From Corynebacterium freneyi (GTDB lineage: Bacteria; Actinomycetota; Actinomycetes; Mycobacteriales; Mycobacteriaceae), in contig NZ_CP047357.1 of assembly GCF_030408835.1 (NCBI RefSeq), positions 1,426,001-1,490,000 of the forward strand: a stretch of 64,000 nucleotides of DNA, in the 5' to 3' direction. The stretch's first letter is position 1. The number at the start of each line of letters is the position of its first letter. Below are positions 47,283 to 56,265 of the stretch, piece after piece. The notes under the pieces were generated by a model. It did no database searches. It saw only the letters and a program-made list of their open reading frames with translations, and was not told where the DNA came from. A program made the translations under genes and the position numbers.

Positions 47283-47810
47283 ATGGCAACTCCCCGCTTA
47301 GTCCTCGTCGGCCCGCCCGGCGCCGGAAAATCGACGATCGGCCGCCGCCTGTCCCGGGCTCTGCACGAGCCGCTGACCGACACCGACCACCTCATCGAGG
47401 AACGGGAGGGCGACACCTGCGGCAACGTATTCACCAAGCTCGGCGAGCCGCGCTTCCGCGAGATCGAGGAGGAGGTCGTCGCCGAGGCGCTGCAGCGCCC
47501 GGGGATCGTCTCGCTCGGCGGCGGTGCGGTGTTGTCGGAGGCCACGCGCGACCGCCTGGCCGACCACGACGTCATCTACCTCGAGGTCAGCGTGGAGGAG
47601 GGCGTGCGCCGCACCTCCGGCGAAACCGGCCGCCCGGTGCTCGACGCCGACGATCCGGCGGAGCACTACCGCGCCCTGTACGAGTTCCGGCGCCCGCTGT
47701 ACGAGGAGGTCGCCAGCTTCAAGGCGCGCTCCGATTCCAGTTCGCCGCAGCGCGTGGTCGCCGAGATCCTCGGCTACCTGGATGCCGCCGACGGCGACGA
47801 ACGAGACTGA
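47283..47810 (+). CDS. aroK: Shikimate kinase
   Basis: A 175-residue P-loop kinase. Walker A is GPPGAGKST near residue 10. Shikimate-binding residues lie in [11 protein letters not shown] and RFREIEEEV, and SLGGGAVLS is the conserved glycine loop. It starts 12 nt after aroC and is followed by aroB, forming aroC-aroK-aroB-aroQ. Confidence 0.95.
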   Translation: MATPRLVLVGPPGAGKSTIGRRLSRALHEPLTDTDHLIEEREGDTCGNVFTKLGEPRFREIEEEVVAEALQRPGIVSLGGGAVLSEATRDRLADHDVIYLEVSVEEGVRRTSGETGRPVLDADDPAEHYRALYEFRRPLYEEVASFKARSDSSSPQRVVAEILGYLDAADGDERD

Positions 47811-47838
47811 CGCTTTCCCCGAAAGGACCCCGCGAACC

Positions 47839-48936
47839 GTGACCATCATCCCCGTCAACGGACCCGCCCCCTACGAAGTTCTGGTCGGCTCCGGCCTCAC
47901 GGCGCAGATCGCCGACGCCGCGGGCCAGGCCGCCAACGTCTGCGTCATCCACCAGGGCAGCGTCGCCCCGGCCGCAAACCGCATCGTCGAGGCTCTGGCC
48001 GCCAAGGGGGTCTCCGCTTTCGCGTTGGAGATCGCCGACGCCGAAGCCGGCAAGACGCTGGAGTCCGCGGGCCGATGCTGGGACGTGCTCGGCGAGCGGG
48101 GACTCGGCCGGGCCGACGCCATCGTCGCCGTCGGTGGCGGTGCCGCCACGGATCTCGGCGGGTACGTCGCGGCGGCGTGGATGCGCGGCATCAAGGTCTA
48201 CCAGGTGCCCACGACGCTGCTGGCCATGGTCGATGCGGCCGTGGGCGGCAAGACCGGCATCAACACCGCGGCGGGCAAGAACCTCGTCGGCGCGTTCCAC
48301 GAACCGTCGGGCGTGTTCGTCGACCTCGATTTCCTGCGCACCCTGCCGAAGGCGGAGCTGGTGGCCGGCTCGGCGGAGATCATCAAGGCCGGCTTCATCT
48401 CGGACACCGCGATCCTCGACCTGTACGAGGCCGACCCGGCGGCGTGCCTGGACGTCGACGGCGCACTGCCGGAGCTCATCGAGCGGGCGATCCGCGTTAA
48501 AGCACATGTCGTGGGGGAGGACCTGAAGGAGTCCGGCCTGCGCGAGACGCTCAACTACGGCCACACCTTCGGCCACGCCATCGAGCGCTACGAGGACTAC
48601 CGCTGGCGCCACGGCCACGCCGTCGCCGTGGGCATGGTCTACGTCGCCGAGCTCGCCCGCATCGCCGGCTTCATCGACGCCGAGCTGGTCGAGCGTCACC
48701 GCACGATCCTGGAGTCCATCGGCCTGCCGACCACGTACGAGGGCGACCGTTTCGTCGAGTTGTTCGCCGGCATGACCCGCGACAAGAAGAACCGCCGCGG
48801 CACGATCCGGTTCGTGGTGCTCACGGCGCCGGGACAGACCACGCGTTTGGAGGGGCCGTCGGAGGAGCAGCTGCGCGAGGCGTACGCGGCGTTGGTTGCG
48901 GCCGGCAAGCCCGCGGACGAGGAGTCGGCGCGATGA
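47839..48936 (+). CDS. aroB: 3-dehydroquinate synthase
   Basis: A 365-residue NAD-dependent enzyme converting DAHP to 3-dehydroquinate. [20 protein letters not shown] and [19 protein letters not shown] are the substrate and cofactor loops. The zinc ligands are in [14 protein letters not shown] and [11 protein letters not shown]. The GTG start follows GAAAGGA. The stop overlaps the aroQ ATG. Confidence 0.96.
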   Translation: MTIIPVNGPAPYEVLVGSGLTAQIADAAGQAANVCVIHQGSVAPAANRIVEALAAKGVSAFALEIADAEAGKTLESAGRCWDVLGERGLGRADAIVAVGGGAATDLGGYVAAAWMRGIKVYQVPTTLLAMVDAAVGGKTGINTAAGKNLVGAFHEPSGVFVDLDFLRTLPKAELVAGSAEIIKAGFISDTAILDLYEADPAACLDVDGALPELIERAIRVKAHVVGEDLKESGLRETLNYGHTFGHAIERYEDYRWRHGHAVAVGMVYVAELARIAGFIDAELVERHRTILESIGLPTTYEGDRFVELFAGMTRDKKNRRGTIRFVVLTAPGQTTRLEGPSEEQLREAYAALVAAGKPADEESAR

Positions 48937-49385
48937 CGTCCGCCCCGACCGTCCTGGTGCTCAACGGCCCGAACCTCAACCGCCTGGGCAAGCGTCAGCC
49001 TGAGGTGTACGGGTCGACGACTCTCGCCGACGTCGTCGCCGGCCTGGAGTCCCTGGCCGCCGAGCTCGGAGTCTCCGTCGATTGTCGCCAGTCCAATCAC
49101 GAAGGCGAGCTCATCGACTGGGTGCACGAGGCCGCGGACAACGGCTGGCCGGTGATCATCAACCCGGGCGGCTTGACCCACACGTCGGTGGTGCTGCGCG
49201 ACGCGCTCGCCGAGGTCGCCGACGGCGCGGGCTTCCACGAGGTCCACATCTCCAACGTCCACGCGCGCGAAGAATTCCGGCACACGTCGCTGCTGTCGCC
49301 CCTGGCCGCCGGAATCATCGTGGGCTGCGGCACGGACGGGTACGGTTTGGCTTTACGACGAATCGCGGCAACCGCCACCCCGTAG
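48933..49385 (+). CDS. aroQ: Type II 3-dehydroquinate dehydratase
   Basis: A 150-residue dodecameric-type dehydroquinase. The active-site loop opens with [20 protein letters not shown], where the Tyr and flexible Arg act. Also visible are [20 protein letters not shown] and the catalytic His region [15 protein letters not shown]. The ATG overlaps the aroB stop, so expression is coupled. Confidence 0.96.
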   Translation: MTSAPTVLVLNGPNLNRLGKRQPEVYGSTTLADVVAGLESLAAELGVSVDCRQSNHEGELIDWVHEAADNGWPVIINPGGLTHTSVVLRDALAEVADGAGFHEVHISNVHAREEFRHTSLLSPLAAGIIVGCGTDGYGLALRRIAATATP

Positions 49386-49430
49386 CCGCCATCACGTACC
49401 TGGCAGCAACCAACCATCAGGAGCCGTCCG

Positions 49431-50531
49431 ATGACCGCCACCATCGATTACGCCGACCGCCGGGCCCGCCTGGCCGAGCAACTCGAGCACGTCGGCTGCG
49501 ACGCCATCGTCGTCGACCATCCGCCGCACGTGCGCTGGCTGACGGGTTTCACCGGCTCCAACGGTGCGGTCCTGGTCCACGCCGACGGCTCGGCGATGGT
49601 GTCGACCGACGGCCGGTACACCACGCAGATCGGCATCGAGGCGCCGGATCTGGAGCTGCACCTGTCGCGCAATTGCGCCGTCGAGTTGGCCGGTCGGGCC
49701 GGTGCCGCGGGCGTCACCCGGCTCGGCTTCGAGGCGGCGCACGTGTCCGTCGCGTCGATGCACCGCATTGCCGCGGCACTCGATCCGGCCGCGGGAGCGG
49801 AGTTGACGGAGACCGTCGACCTCGTCGAAAAGCTCCGCGCCGTCAAGGACGACGCGGAGCTGGAGGCGCTGCGCGACGTCGCCGACATCGCCGTGCGGGC
49901 CTTCGAGGGGCTGGTGGAATCCGGCATCATCGCCGCCGGCACCACGGAGCGCGCCATCGCCGCCGACCTGGAGCACCGCATGCGCGTCGGCGGGGCGGAC
50001 GGCATCGCGTTCGAGACCATCGTCGCGTCGGGACCGAACTCCGCGAAGCCGCACGCCGGAGCCGAGGACCGGGAGCTGTGCGACGGCGACCTGCTCACCA
50101 TCGACTTCGGGGCGGCCAAGAACGGCTACCACTCGGACATGACGCGCACCCTCGTCGTGGGCGGCTCGGAGGCAGCGGAGGACTTCGCCATGGAGATCTA
50201 CTCCACCGTGCTGCGCGCCCAACTCGCCGGCGTGGCCGCCGCGCGCCCGGGCACCCCGCTGGCCGACGTCGACCGGGCCTGCCGCGAGGTCATCGCCGCA
50301 GCCGGGCACGGCGAGTACTTCGTGCACTCCACCGGCCACGGCATCGGCCTCGACGTCCACGAAGCCCCGTTCGCGTCGACCCGGTCGAAGGAAACCCTGG
50401 CCGCCGGCATGACGCTCACCATCGAACCCGGCATCTACGTCCCCGGGTACGGCGGCGTGCGCATCGAGGACACGGTCATCGTCACCGACGGTGAACCGGA
50501 GATCATCACCCCGCTGCCCAAGACCGTGTGA
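49431..50531 (+). CDS. pepQ: Xaa-Pro aminopeptidase / M24 family metallopeptidase
   Basis: A 366-residue pita-bread peptidase. The N-terminal creatinase-like domain covers about 1-130. The dinuclear metal ligands are visible in [19 protein letters not shown] (two Asp), [13 protein letters not shown] (His) and the C-terminal TIEPGIY and GVRIEDTV (two Glu). It likely cleaves Xaa-Pro bonds in peptides. The neighbour order aroQ-pepQ-efp-nusB is conserved in actinobacteria. Confidence 0.92.
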   Translation: MTATIDYADRRARLAEQLEHVGCDAIVVDHPPHVRWLTGFTGSNGAVLVHADGSAMVSTDGRYTTQIGIEAPDLELHLSRNCAVELAGRAGAAGVTRLGFEAAHVSVASMHRIAAALDPAAGAELTETVDLVEKLRAVKDDAELEALRDVADIAVRAFEGLVESGIIAAGTTERAIAADLEHRMRVGGADGIAFETIVASGPNSAKPHAGAEDRELCDGDLLTIDFGAAKNGYHSDMTRTLVVGGSEAAEDFAMEIYSTVLRAQLAGVAAARPGTPLADVDRACREVIAAAGHGEYFVHSTGHGIGLDVHEAPFASTRSKETLAAGMTLTIEPGIYVPGYGGVRIEDTVIVTDGEPEIITPLPKTV

Positions 50532-50577
50532 CCGAGTCGACCGGCGCGCCCCTTTAGCGTCCCGGCGGCGGCGGGGG

Positions 50578-50583
50578 TATCGT
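50578..50583 (+). promoter_or_regulatory. -10 box for efp
   Basis: TATCGT lies 40 nt upstream of the efp GTG, within the 92-nt gap after pepQ. Confidence 0.45.
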
Positions 50584-50623
50584 ATATCGGTCAGACCCGT
50601 CGTCTACCCAACAGGAGCTATTC

Positions 50624-51187
50624 GTGGCAAACACCTCCGACTTCAAGAACGGCCTCGTGCTGAAGATCGACAACAAGCTGCAGCAGATCGTCGAGTTCCA
50701 GCACGTCAAGCCGGGCAAGGGCCCCGCGTTCGTGCGCACGAAGCTCAAGGACGTCGTGACCGGCAAGGTCACCGACAAGACCTTCAACGCCGGCGTCAAG
50801 GTCGACACCGCCACCGTCGACCGCCGCGACATGACCTTCCTGTACCGCGACGGCGAAGACTACGTCCTCATGGACGAGAAGACCTACGACCAGATCAACC
50901 TCGCCCCGCACCTGTTGGGCGACCCGGCCCGCTTCCTGCTGGAGAACACCACCGTGCAGGTCTCCTTCCACGAGGGCGAGCCGCTGTTCGCCGAGCTGCC
51001 GGTGTCCGTCGACCTCACCGTCGCCCAGACCGACCCGGGCCTGCAGGGCGACCGTTCCACCGGCGGCACCAAGCCCGCCACCCTGGAGACCGGCGCCGAG
51101 GTCCAGGTCCCGCTGTTCATCGAGACCGGCGACGTGCTGAAGATCGACACCCGCGACGGTTCCTACCTGTCGCGCGTGAACAACTGA
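50624..51187 (+). CDS. efp: Translation elongation factor P
   Basis: A 187-residue three-domain protein that rescues ribosomes stalled at polyproline. The N-terminal loop tip reads [14 protein letters not shown], with an unmodified-type Lys at the tip. [20 protein letters not shown] and the C-terminal [23 protein letters not shown] are standard. The GTG start follows AGGAG. nusB starts 11 nt downstream. Confidence 0.96.
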   Translation: MANTSDFKNGLVLKIDNKLQQIVEFQHVKPGKGPAFVRTKLKDVVTGKVTDKTFNAGVKVDTATVDRRDMTFLYRDGEDYVLMDEKTYDQINLAPHLLGDPARFLLENTTVQVSFHEGEPLFAELPVSVDLTVAQTDPGLQGDRSTGGTKPATLETGAEVQVPLFIETGDVLKIDTRDGSYLSRVNN

Positions 51188-51198
51188 TCGCGGGATCG

Positions 51199-51858
51199 AT
51201 GACCGACAACAATTCCGGAAAGACCCCCGCCAAGGATTCCGGCAAGGAAGTCAACTACAAGCGCCGCGGCGCGCGGTACCGTGCCCGCCGCCGCGCCGTG
51301 GATCTGCTGTTCGAGGCCGAGCAGCGGGGCGTCGACCCCGCCGCGCTCATCGACGAGCGTCTGGAGCTGGCCCGCGACGACGAGTCCGGCGTCGCCCCCA
51401 TCGCCGAGTACGCCGAGGAGATCGTCCGCGGCGTGGCCCTGGAGATGGTCGGAATCGACTCCACCATCGCGTCGTACCTGGCGCCGGAGTGGCCCCTGCG
51501 CCGTCTGCCCGCCGTCGACCGCGCGATCCTGCGCGTGGGCACGTGGGAGCTGTTCCACAACCCCGAGGTGCCGCCGCGCGTGGCCGTCGTCGAGGGCGTG
51601 GAGTTGGCCAGCGAGTACTCCACCGACGTCGCGCCGCCGTACATCAACGCGGTGCTCGACGCCGAGGCCGACATCGCCGACCAGGCCCGCATGGCGGCCG
51701 CGGCGGTGCGGGTGACCTCCGCCCCCGCGGACGCCGCTCCGATCGTGCCGGGCACCCCGACCATGCCGGACCCCGGGGTCGAGGTCGTCGAGGCCGGCTC
51801 GTCGTCAAGCAAGCCCGCGGACACCGGGGACGACACCGCGGAGACGCAACCGAACTAG
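51199..51858 (+). CDS. nusB: Transcription antitermination factor NusB
   Basis: A 219-residue protein whose helical core (about residues 20-165) matches Nus[19 protein letters not shown], then [20 protein letters not shown] and [10 protein letters not shown]. It works with NusE in rRNA antitermination. The C-terminal 55 residues are a low-complexity acidic tail longer than the family norm. The tail includes a four-serine run with a TCA codon that spells the 11-mer CGTCGTCAAGC. Its stop lies inside the -10 box of ppk2. Confidence 0.92.
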   Translation: MTDNNSGKTPAKDSGKEVNYKRRGARYRARRRAVDLLFEAEQRGVDPAALIDERLELARDDESGVAPIAEYAEEIVRGVALEMVGIDSTIASYLAPEWPLRRLPAVDRAILRVGTWELFHNPEVPPRVAVVEGVELASEYSTDVAPPYINAVLDAEADIADQARMAAAAVRVTSAPADAAPIVPGTPTMPDPGVEVVEAGSSSSKPADTGDDTAETQPN

Positions 51859-51861
51859 CAT
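51856..51861 (+). promoter_or_regulatory. -10 box for leaderless ppk2 transcript
   Basis: TAGCAT includes the nusB stop codon and lies 6 nt before the ppk2 ATG, with no Shine-Dalgarno. Confidence 0.45.
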
Positions 51862-51867
51862 TGCCCC

Positions 51868-52749
51868 ATGGGCAAAAAACGAAAGCACCGCCACTTCACC
51901 CTGGACGACGCGCACGCGCTGAAGGTCGGGGAGGGGTGGCGGCTTTCGCATGTCGACGCCGACTCCACCCCGGGTCTGCCGAACAACGGGAAGGGAAAGG
52001 AGATCGCCGCCGACCAGTTCGACGACCACGACGAGGAAATCGCCGACCTGCAGGAGCGGATGTACGCCGCGTCGCGGAGCGGGAACGGGACGGCGCCGAC
52101 GATCATCATCGTGCTGCAGGGCATGGACACCTCCGGCAAGGGCGGCGTCGTCCGCCACGTGCTCAAGGGCGTCGATCCGCAGGGGGTCGAGGTGTTCTCG
52201 TTCGGGAGGCCGACCGAGGAGGAAAAGCGGCGCGACTTCCTCTACCGCTCGCGCATCCGCATGCCCAAGCCCGGGCGCATCGGCGTGTGGGATCGCTCGC
52301 ACTACGAGGCCGTGCTGGTGGAAAAGGTCAAGGAACTCACCCCCGCCGACGACATCGAGGGGCGCTACGACCGGATCGTCGAGTTCGAAAACGAGCTCGC
52401 GGCGCAGGGCGTCCACTTGATCAAGGTCATGCTGCACATCGACCCCGACGAGCAGTACGAGCGCCTGATGGAGCGGCTCGAGCGCCCCGACAAGCACTGG
52501 AAGTTCGATGTCGGCGACATCGCCGACCGTGCCCTGTGGGACGACTACCAGGCCGCCTACGACGAGGCCCTGCGCCGCACGTCGACGGAGACCAACCCCT
52601 GGTACTGCGTGCCCGCCAACCGCAAGTGGTACTCCCGCCTGGTGGTCAAGGGCCTGTTGCTCGACACCCTGCGCGGGCTGGAGCTCGAGTGGCCGACCGC
52701 CGATTTCGACGTCGAGGACGCCAAGAAGAAGCTCGAGGCGACGAAGTAG
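51868..52749 (+). CDS. ppk2: Polyphosphate kinase 2 family protein
   Basis: A 293-residue P-loop enzyme that transfers phosphate between polyphosphate and nucleotides. Walker A is GMDTSGKGG (around residues 85-93), Walker B-like GVWDRSHYE, and the lid module has RYDRIVEFEN and RPDKHWKF. The length fits a one-domain PPK2. Class I or III (NDP or NMP preference) cannot be decided by eye. Confidence 0.93.
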   Translation: MGKKRKHRHFTLDDAHALKVGEGWRLSHVDADSTPGLPNNGKGKEIAADQFDDHDEEIADLQERMYAASRSGNGTAPTIIIVLQGMDTSGKGGVVRHVLKGVDPQGVEVFSFGRPTEEEKRRDFLYRSRIRMPKPGRIGVWDRSHYEAVLVEKVKELTPADDIEGRYDRIVEFENELAAQGVHLIKVMLHIDPDEQYERLMERLERPDKHWKFDVGDIADRALWDDYQAAYDEALRRTSTETNPWYCVPANRKWYSRLVVKGLLLDTLRGLELEWPTADFDVEDAKKKLEATK

Positions 52750-52880
52750 TGCGCTCCTGACCGGGTGCAAAAGCGCCGAGACCACCCTTTGGCAGCTGAA
52801 GTCGATCGGGCCCGATATGCCCCAGGTGTGGGATGGTCGGGCAAAGTCGCCGCTGAGGCTATCTTGTTCTGGGCCACTCA

Positions 52881-52908
52881 TAAGAGTTGTCAGTTAAGAG
52901 TTGCCAGT
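52881..52908 (+). repeat. 14-bp imperfect tandem repeat in an AT-richer gap
   Basis: TAAGAGTTGTCAGT is followed at once by TAAGAGTTGCCAGT, one mismatch. The repeat lies in a patch (about 52850-52990) that is visibly poorer in G+C than the rest of the window. Confidence 0.8.
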
Positions 52909-52939
52909 GGCACTGAATTGCAAAGCTGACGAGTCAGAA

Positions 52940-53212
52940 ATGATGACTACTAAGTTCAAACCATCCGGAGATATACCAGTTTGGCTCGTAGTTTGCGTAG
53001 CCTTGTTGCTCGTCGCCTCCATCGTGGTGCAGACGGTCGGGAACATGGCCGACATGTTCGCCAACCCGTGGGCGTGGGCGCTCAACATCGCCGGCCTGGC
53101 CGGTGCGCTTTGGCTGCGCAAGACGTGGCTGATCGTGCTGGCCGCCGTGGCCATCCTGTGGCCCATCATCGTCATGGTGCCGCTCATGGCGTTTTCCTTC
53201 GGCGCGCCCTGA
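52940..53212 (+). CDS. Small membrane protein upstream of pyrR
   Basis: A 90-residue protein with about three hydrophobic segments (near residues 13-32, 40-55 and 58-80) and no recognised domain. The ATG at 52940 is chosen. An immediate second ATG and an upstream TTG are alternatives, and no clear ribosome-binding site is seen. The first 15 codons use A/T-ending codons unlike the neighbours, as if the 5' end was replaced or acquired. Confidence 0.6.
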   Translation: MMTTKFKPSGDIPVWLVVCVALLLVASIVVQTVGNMADMFANPWAWALNIAGLAGALWLRKTWLIVLAAVAILWPIIVMVPLMAFSFGAP

Positions 53213-53254
53213 CTCAGGGGCCGGGGGCTGGACGGTTTGGCCCGGGGCGGCTGG

Positions 53255-53260
53255 TAGGAT
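53255..53260 (+). promoter_or_regulatory. -10 box for the pyr operon
   Basis: TAGGAT lies 31 nt before the PyrR-loop-like element and 73 nt before the pyrR ATG. Transcription would start near 53267, so the RNA element is inside the leader. Confidence 0.5.
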
Positions 53261-53291
53261 CGCAGCCGTAACCGTGGGCAATCACGGGACA

Positions 53292-53328
53292 TCCTTTAAC
53301 GGACCGCACGGAGAGGCGGGGAAGGAGG
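53292..53328 (+). promoter_or_regulatory. PyrR-binding-loop-like RNA element masking the pyrR ribosome-binding site
   Basis: The leader contains TCCTTTAACGG, a central GGAGAGGCGGGG and then GAAGGAGG. The outer arms TCCTT (53292-53296) and AAGGA (53322-53326) can pair, with CCGC/GCGG inside. This matches the known PyrR-recognised hairpin with its conserved GAGAGG loop. The right arm is also the Shine-Dalgarno of pyrR, so PyrR plus UMP stabilising the hairpin should block translation. This is the translational-repression mode reported for mycobacteria. Confidence 0.82.
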
Positions 53329-53333
53329 TCACG

Positions 53334-53933
53334 ATGAGCGACAACACGAACCCGGCGACCCCGGTGGACGGCACTTCCGCAGATACGACGGAACTGCTGA
53401 ACGCCGACGAGGTCGGTCGGACCGTCGCGCGCATCGCGCACCAGATCATCGAAAAGACCGCGTTGGACGGATCGAGCGCGCCGAGGGTGGTGCTGCTGGG
53501 CATCCCGTCGGGCGGCGTGCCCCTGGCCGAACGGCTGGCCGAGCGCATCGAAGAGTACTCCGGGGTGAAGCCGGAGACCGGCTCCCTGGACATCACGCTG
53601 TTCCGCGACGATCTGCGGAACCGCCCGCACCGCGCGCTGCAGCCGACGCGGATCCCCGACGCCGGCATCGACGGCACCATCGTGGTGCTGGTCGACGACG
53701 TGCTTTTTTCAGGACGCACCATCCGGGCCGCACTCGACGCGCTCAACGACATCGGGCGCCCGGACATCATCCAGCTGGCCGTGCTGGTCGACCGCGGCCA
53801 CCGCCAGCTGCCGATCCGCGCCGACTACGTGGGCAAGAACCTGCCGACCGCCCGCCACGAGGACGTCCGGGTCCTCGTCGAGGACATCGACGGCCGCGAC
53901 GCGGTGATCCTGAGCAGGACGCGGGCGTCGTGA
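53334..53933 (+). CDS. pyrR: Pyrimidine operon regulator / uracil phosphoribosyltransferase PyrR
   Basis: A 199-residue RNA-binding regulator. The PRPP-type loop is [19 protein letters not shown]. The conserved dimer and RNA-surface segment [12 protein letters not shown] and the later [19 protein letters not shown] are intact. The N-terminal 22 residues are a Thr/Asp-rich extension. The ATG has an AAGGAGG site that is part of the RNA hairpin upstream. It is the first gene of pyrR-pyrB-pyrC-carA-carB-pyrF, and its stop overlaps the pyrB GTG. Confidence 0.96.
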   Translation: MSDNTNPATPVDGTSADTTELLNADEVGRTVARIAHQIIEKTALDGSSAPRVVLLGIPSGGVPLAERLAERIEEYSGVKPETGSLDITLFRDDLRNRPHRALQPTRIPDAGIDGTIVVLVDDVLFSGRTIRAALDALNDIGRPDIIQLAVLVDRGHRQLPIRADYVGKNLPTARHEDVRVLVEDIDGRDAVILSRTRAS

Positions 53934-54886
53934 AGCATCTGCTGAGCATCGCCGATCTGTCCAAGGACGAGATCGTGGGTCTCATGGACGAGGCCGACCG
54001 TTTCCGGGAGGCCCTGGCGGGCCGCGAGATCAAGAAGCTGCCGACGCTGCGCGGCCGCACCATCTTCACCTGCTTCTACGAGAACTCGACCCGCACCCGC
54101 GCGTCGTTCGAAACCGCGGGCAAGTGGATGAGCGCCGACGTGATCAACATTTCGGCGTCGTCGTCGTCGGTGAAGAAGGGCGAAAGCCTCAAGGACACCG
54201 CGCTGACCCTCGACGCCATCGGCGCCGACGCCATCGTCGTGCGCCACCCGGCGTCGGGCGCGGCCAAGCTCATCGCCGACTGGACCGGCAAGCACGGTCA
54301 GCAGCCGGCGATCATCAACGCCGGCGACGGCAAGCACCAGCACCCGACGCAGGCGCTGCTCGACGCCGTGACGCTGCGCCAGCGACTCGGCGGCATCGAG
54401 GGCCGCAAGGTCGTCATCGTCGGCGACATCCTGCACTCGCGCGTCGCCCGGTCCAACGCGGACCTGCTGTCGGCGCTGGGTGCTGAGGTCGTCTTCGTCG
54501 CGCCGCCGACGTTGCTGCCCTTCGGCGTGGAGAACTGGCCGGTGCGCGTGGCCCACCGCATGGAGCCGGAACTGCCCGACGCCGACGCGGTGATGATGCT
54601 GCGCGTCCAGGCCGAGCGGATGGACGGCGGATTCTTCCCGTCGCACCGCGAGTACGCCACCCGGTACGGCCTGTCCCGCGACCGGGAGAAGCTGCTTCGC
54701 GACGACTGCGTCGTCATGCACCCGGGCCCCATGCTCCGAGGAATGGAAATCAACGACCACGTCGCCGACCTGCCGCGCACCGCGGTGCTGCAGCAGGTGT
54801 CCAACGGCGTACACGTCCGCATGGCGGTGCTGTTCACGCTGCTGACGGCCGAAACCTCGTTCTCCCCGGAAGGAGCGGCACAGTGA
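53930..54886 (+). CDS. pyrB: Aspartate carbamoyltransferase catalytic subunit
   Basis: A 318-residue enzyme joining carbamoyl phosphate and aspartate. Carbamoyl phosphate is bound by [22 protein letters not shown] and the C-terminal [12 protein letters not shown] complete the site. No regulatory PyrI gene is in view. The GTG start overlaps pyrR and the stop overlaps pyrC. Confidence 0.96.
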   Translation: MKHLLSIADLSKDEIVGLMDEADRFREALAGREIKKLPTLRGRTIFTCFYENSTRTRASFETAGKWMSADVINISASSSSVKKGESLKDTALTLDAIGADAIVVRHPASGAAKLIADWTGKHGQQPAIINAGDGKHQHPTQALLDAVTLRQRLGGIEGRKVVIVGDILHSRVARSNADLLSALGAEVVFVAPPTLLPFGVENWPVRVAHRMEPELPDADAVMMLRVQAERMDGGFFPSHREYATRYGLSRDREKLLRDDCVVMHPGPMLRGMEINDHVADLPRTAVLQQVSNGVHVRMAVLFTLLTAETSFSPEGAAQ

Positions 54887-56265
54887 CCGGAACGACGACC
54901 GGAACCACCACCGGGAACCACCACGACGATTCCGCGTTCCCGCCCGTCGGCCCCCTGGCCGCCGCCGCGCCCGGCGAGCTCCTGCTGACCGGCGTGCGCC
55001 CCTACGGCGAAGGCGAGGACGTCAAGGTCCTCATCCGCGACGGCGTCATCGCCGCCATCGGCGCCGACGTCGAGGCCGGCGAGGGCGCACGGGTGCTCGA
55101 CTTCGATTCGCTGATCCTGCTGCCCGGGCTCGTGGACATCCACGTCCACCTGCGCGAGCCGGGCCGCGAGGACACCGAAACCCTGGCGACCGGTTCGGCC
55201 GCGGCCGCGCGCGGCGGCTTCACCGCCGTGTTCACCATGGCCAACACCGCGCCGGTCACCGACGACCCCGCCATCGCCGAGTCGGTGTGGCTCAAGGCCC
55301 AGGCCATCGGCCTGTGCGACGTCCACCCGGTCGGGTCCATCACCAAGGGACTCAAGGGCCAGGGCCTGACGGAGTTCGGCATGATGGCCGACTCGCAGGC
55401 CAAGGTCCGCATGTTCTCCGACGACGGCAAGTGCGTCGACGACCCGCAGATCATGCGCCGCGCCATCGAGTACGCCCGCGGCGAGGACGTCCTGCTGGCC
55501 CAGCACTGCGAGGATCCCCGCCTGACCAAGGGCGCCGTCGCCCACGAGGGGCCGACCGCCGCCCGCCTGGGGCTGGGCGGCTGGCCGCGTGTGGCCGAGG
55601 AGTCCATCGTCGCCCGCGACGCGATCATGGCCCGCGACTACGGCGGACGCATGCACATCTGCCACGCGTCGACCGAAGGCACCGTGGAACTGGTCAAGTG
55701 GGCGAAGGAACGCGACATCCCGCTGACGGCGGAAGTCACCCCGCATCACCTGATCCTCACCGACGCCCGCCTCGAGACCTTCGACGGCGTCAACCGCGTC
55801 AACCCGCCCCTGCGCGAGGACCGCGACGCGGCGGCGCTGCGCGAGGCGCTCATCGAGGGCGTCATCGACTGCGTGGCCACCGACCACGCGCCGCACGGCT
55901 CGGAAGAGAAGTGCTGCGAATTCGAGCACGCCAAGCCCGGCATGCTCGGCCTGGAGACCTCGCTGCCGATCATCGCGAAGGAGTTCGTCCTCGACGGGCC
56001 CTGCGACTGGCGCTGGCTGGCGAAGGTCATGAGCGAACGGCCGGCGGAGATCGTCCGCCTGCCCGGCCACGGACGCCCCATCGCCGTCGGCGAGCCCGCG
56101 AACCTCACGGTCGTCGACCCCGGCCGCCCCTGGACGGTCCGCGGCGCCGACCTGGCGTCGAAGGCCGAAAACACCCCCTACGAAGACATGGAGATGGCCG
56201 TCTCCGTCGCCGCCACCGTGTTGCGCGGCCGCGTCACGGCCCTCGACGGAAAGGCCGACGCCTGA
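54883..56265 (+). CDS. pyrC: Dihydroorotase
   Basis: A 460-residue zinc amidohydrolase (type I, PyrC/AllB-like). [10 protein letters not shown] carries two metal-binding His. Two further ligands sit in LLAQHCED and MHICHAS, and the final catalytic Asp in CVATDHAPH. The first 20 residues are a Thr/Gly repeat extension from the GTG start. The coupled position after pyrB supports the function. Confidence 0.95.
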   Translation: MTGTTTGTTTGNHHDDSAFPPVGPLAAAAPGELLLTGVRPYGEGEDVKVLIRDGVIAAIGADVEAGEGARVLDFDSLILLPGLVDIHVHLREPGREDTETLATGSAAAARGGFTAVFTMANTAPVTDDPAIAESVWLKAQAIGLCDVHPVGSITKGLKGQGLTEFGMMADSQAKVRMFSDDGKCVDDPQIMRRAIEYARGEDVLLAQHCEDPRLTKGAVAHEGPTAARLGLGGWPRVAEESIVARDAIMARDYGGRMHICHASTEGTVELVKWAKERDIPLTAEVTPHHLILTDARLETFDGVNRVNPPLREDRDAAALREALIEGVIDCVATDHAPHGSEEKCCEFEHAKPGMLGLETSLPIIAKEFVLDGPCDWRWLAKVMSERPAEIVRLPGHGRPIAVGEPANLTVVDPGRPWTVRGADLASKAENTPYEDMEMAVSVAATVLRGRVTALDGKADA

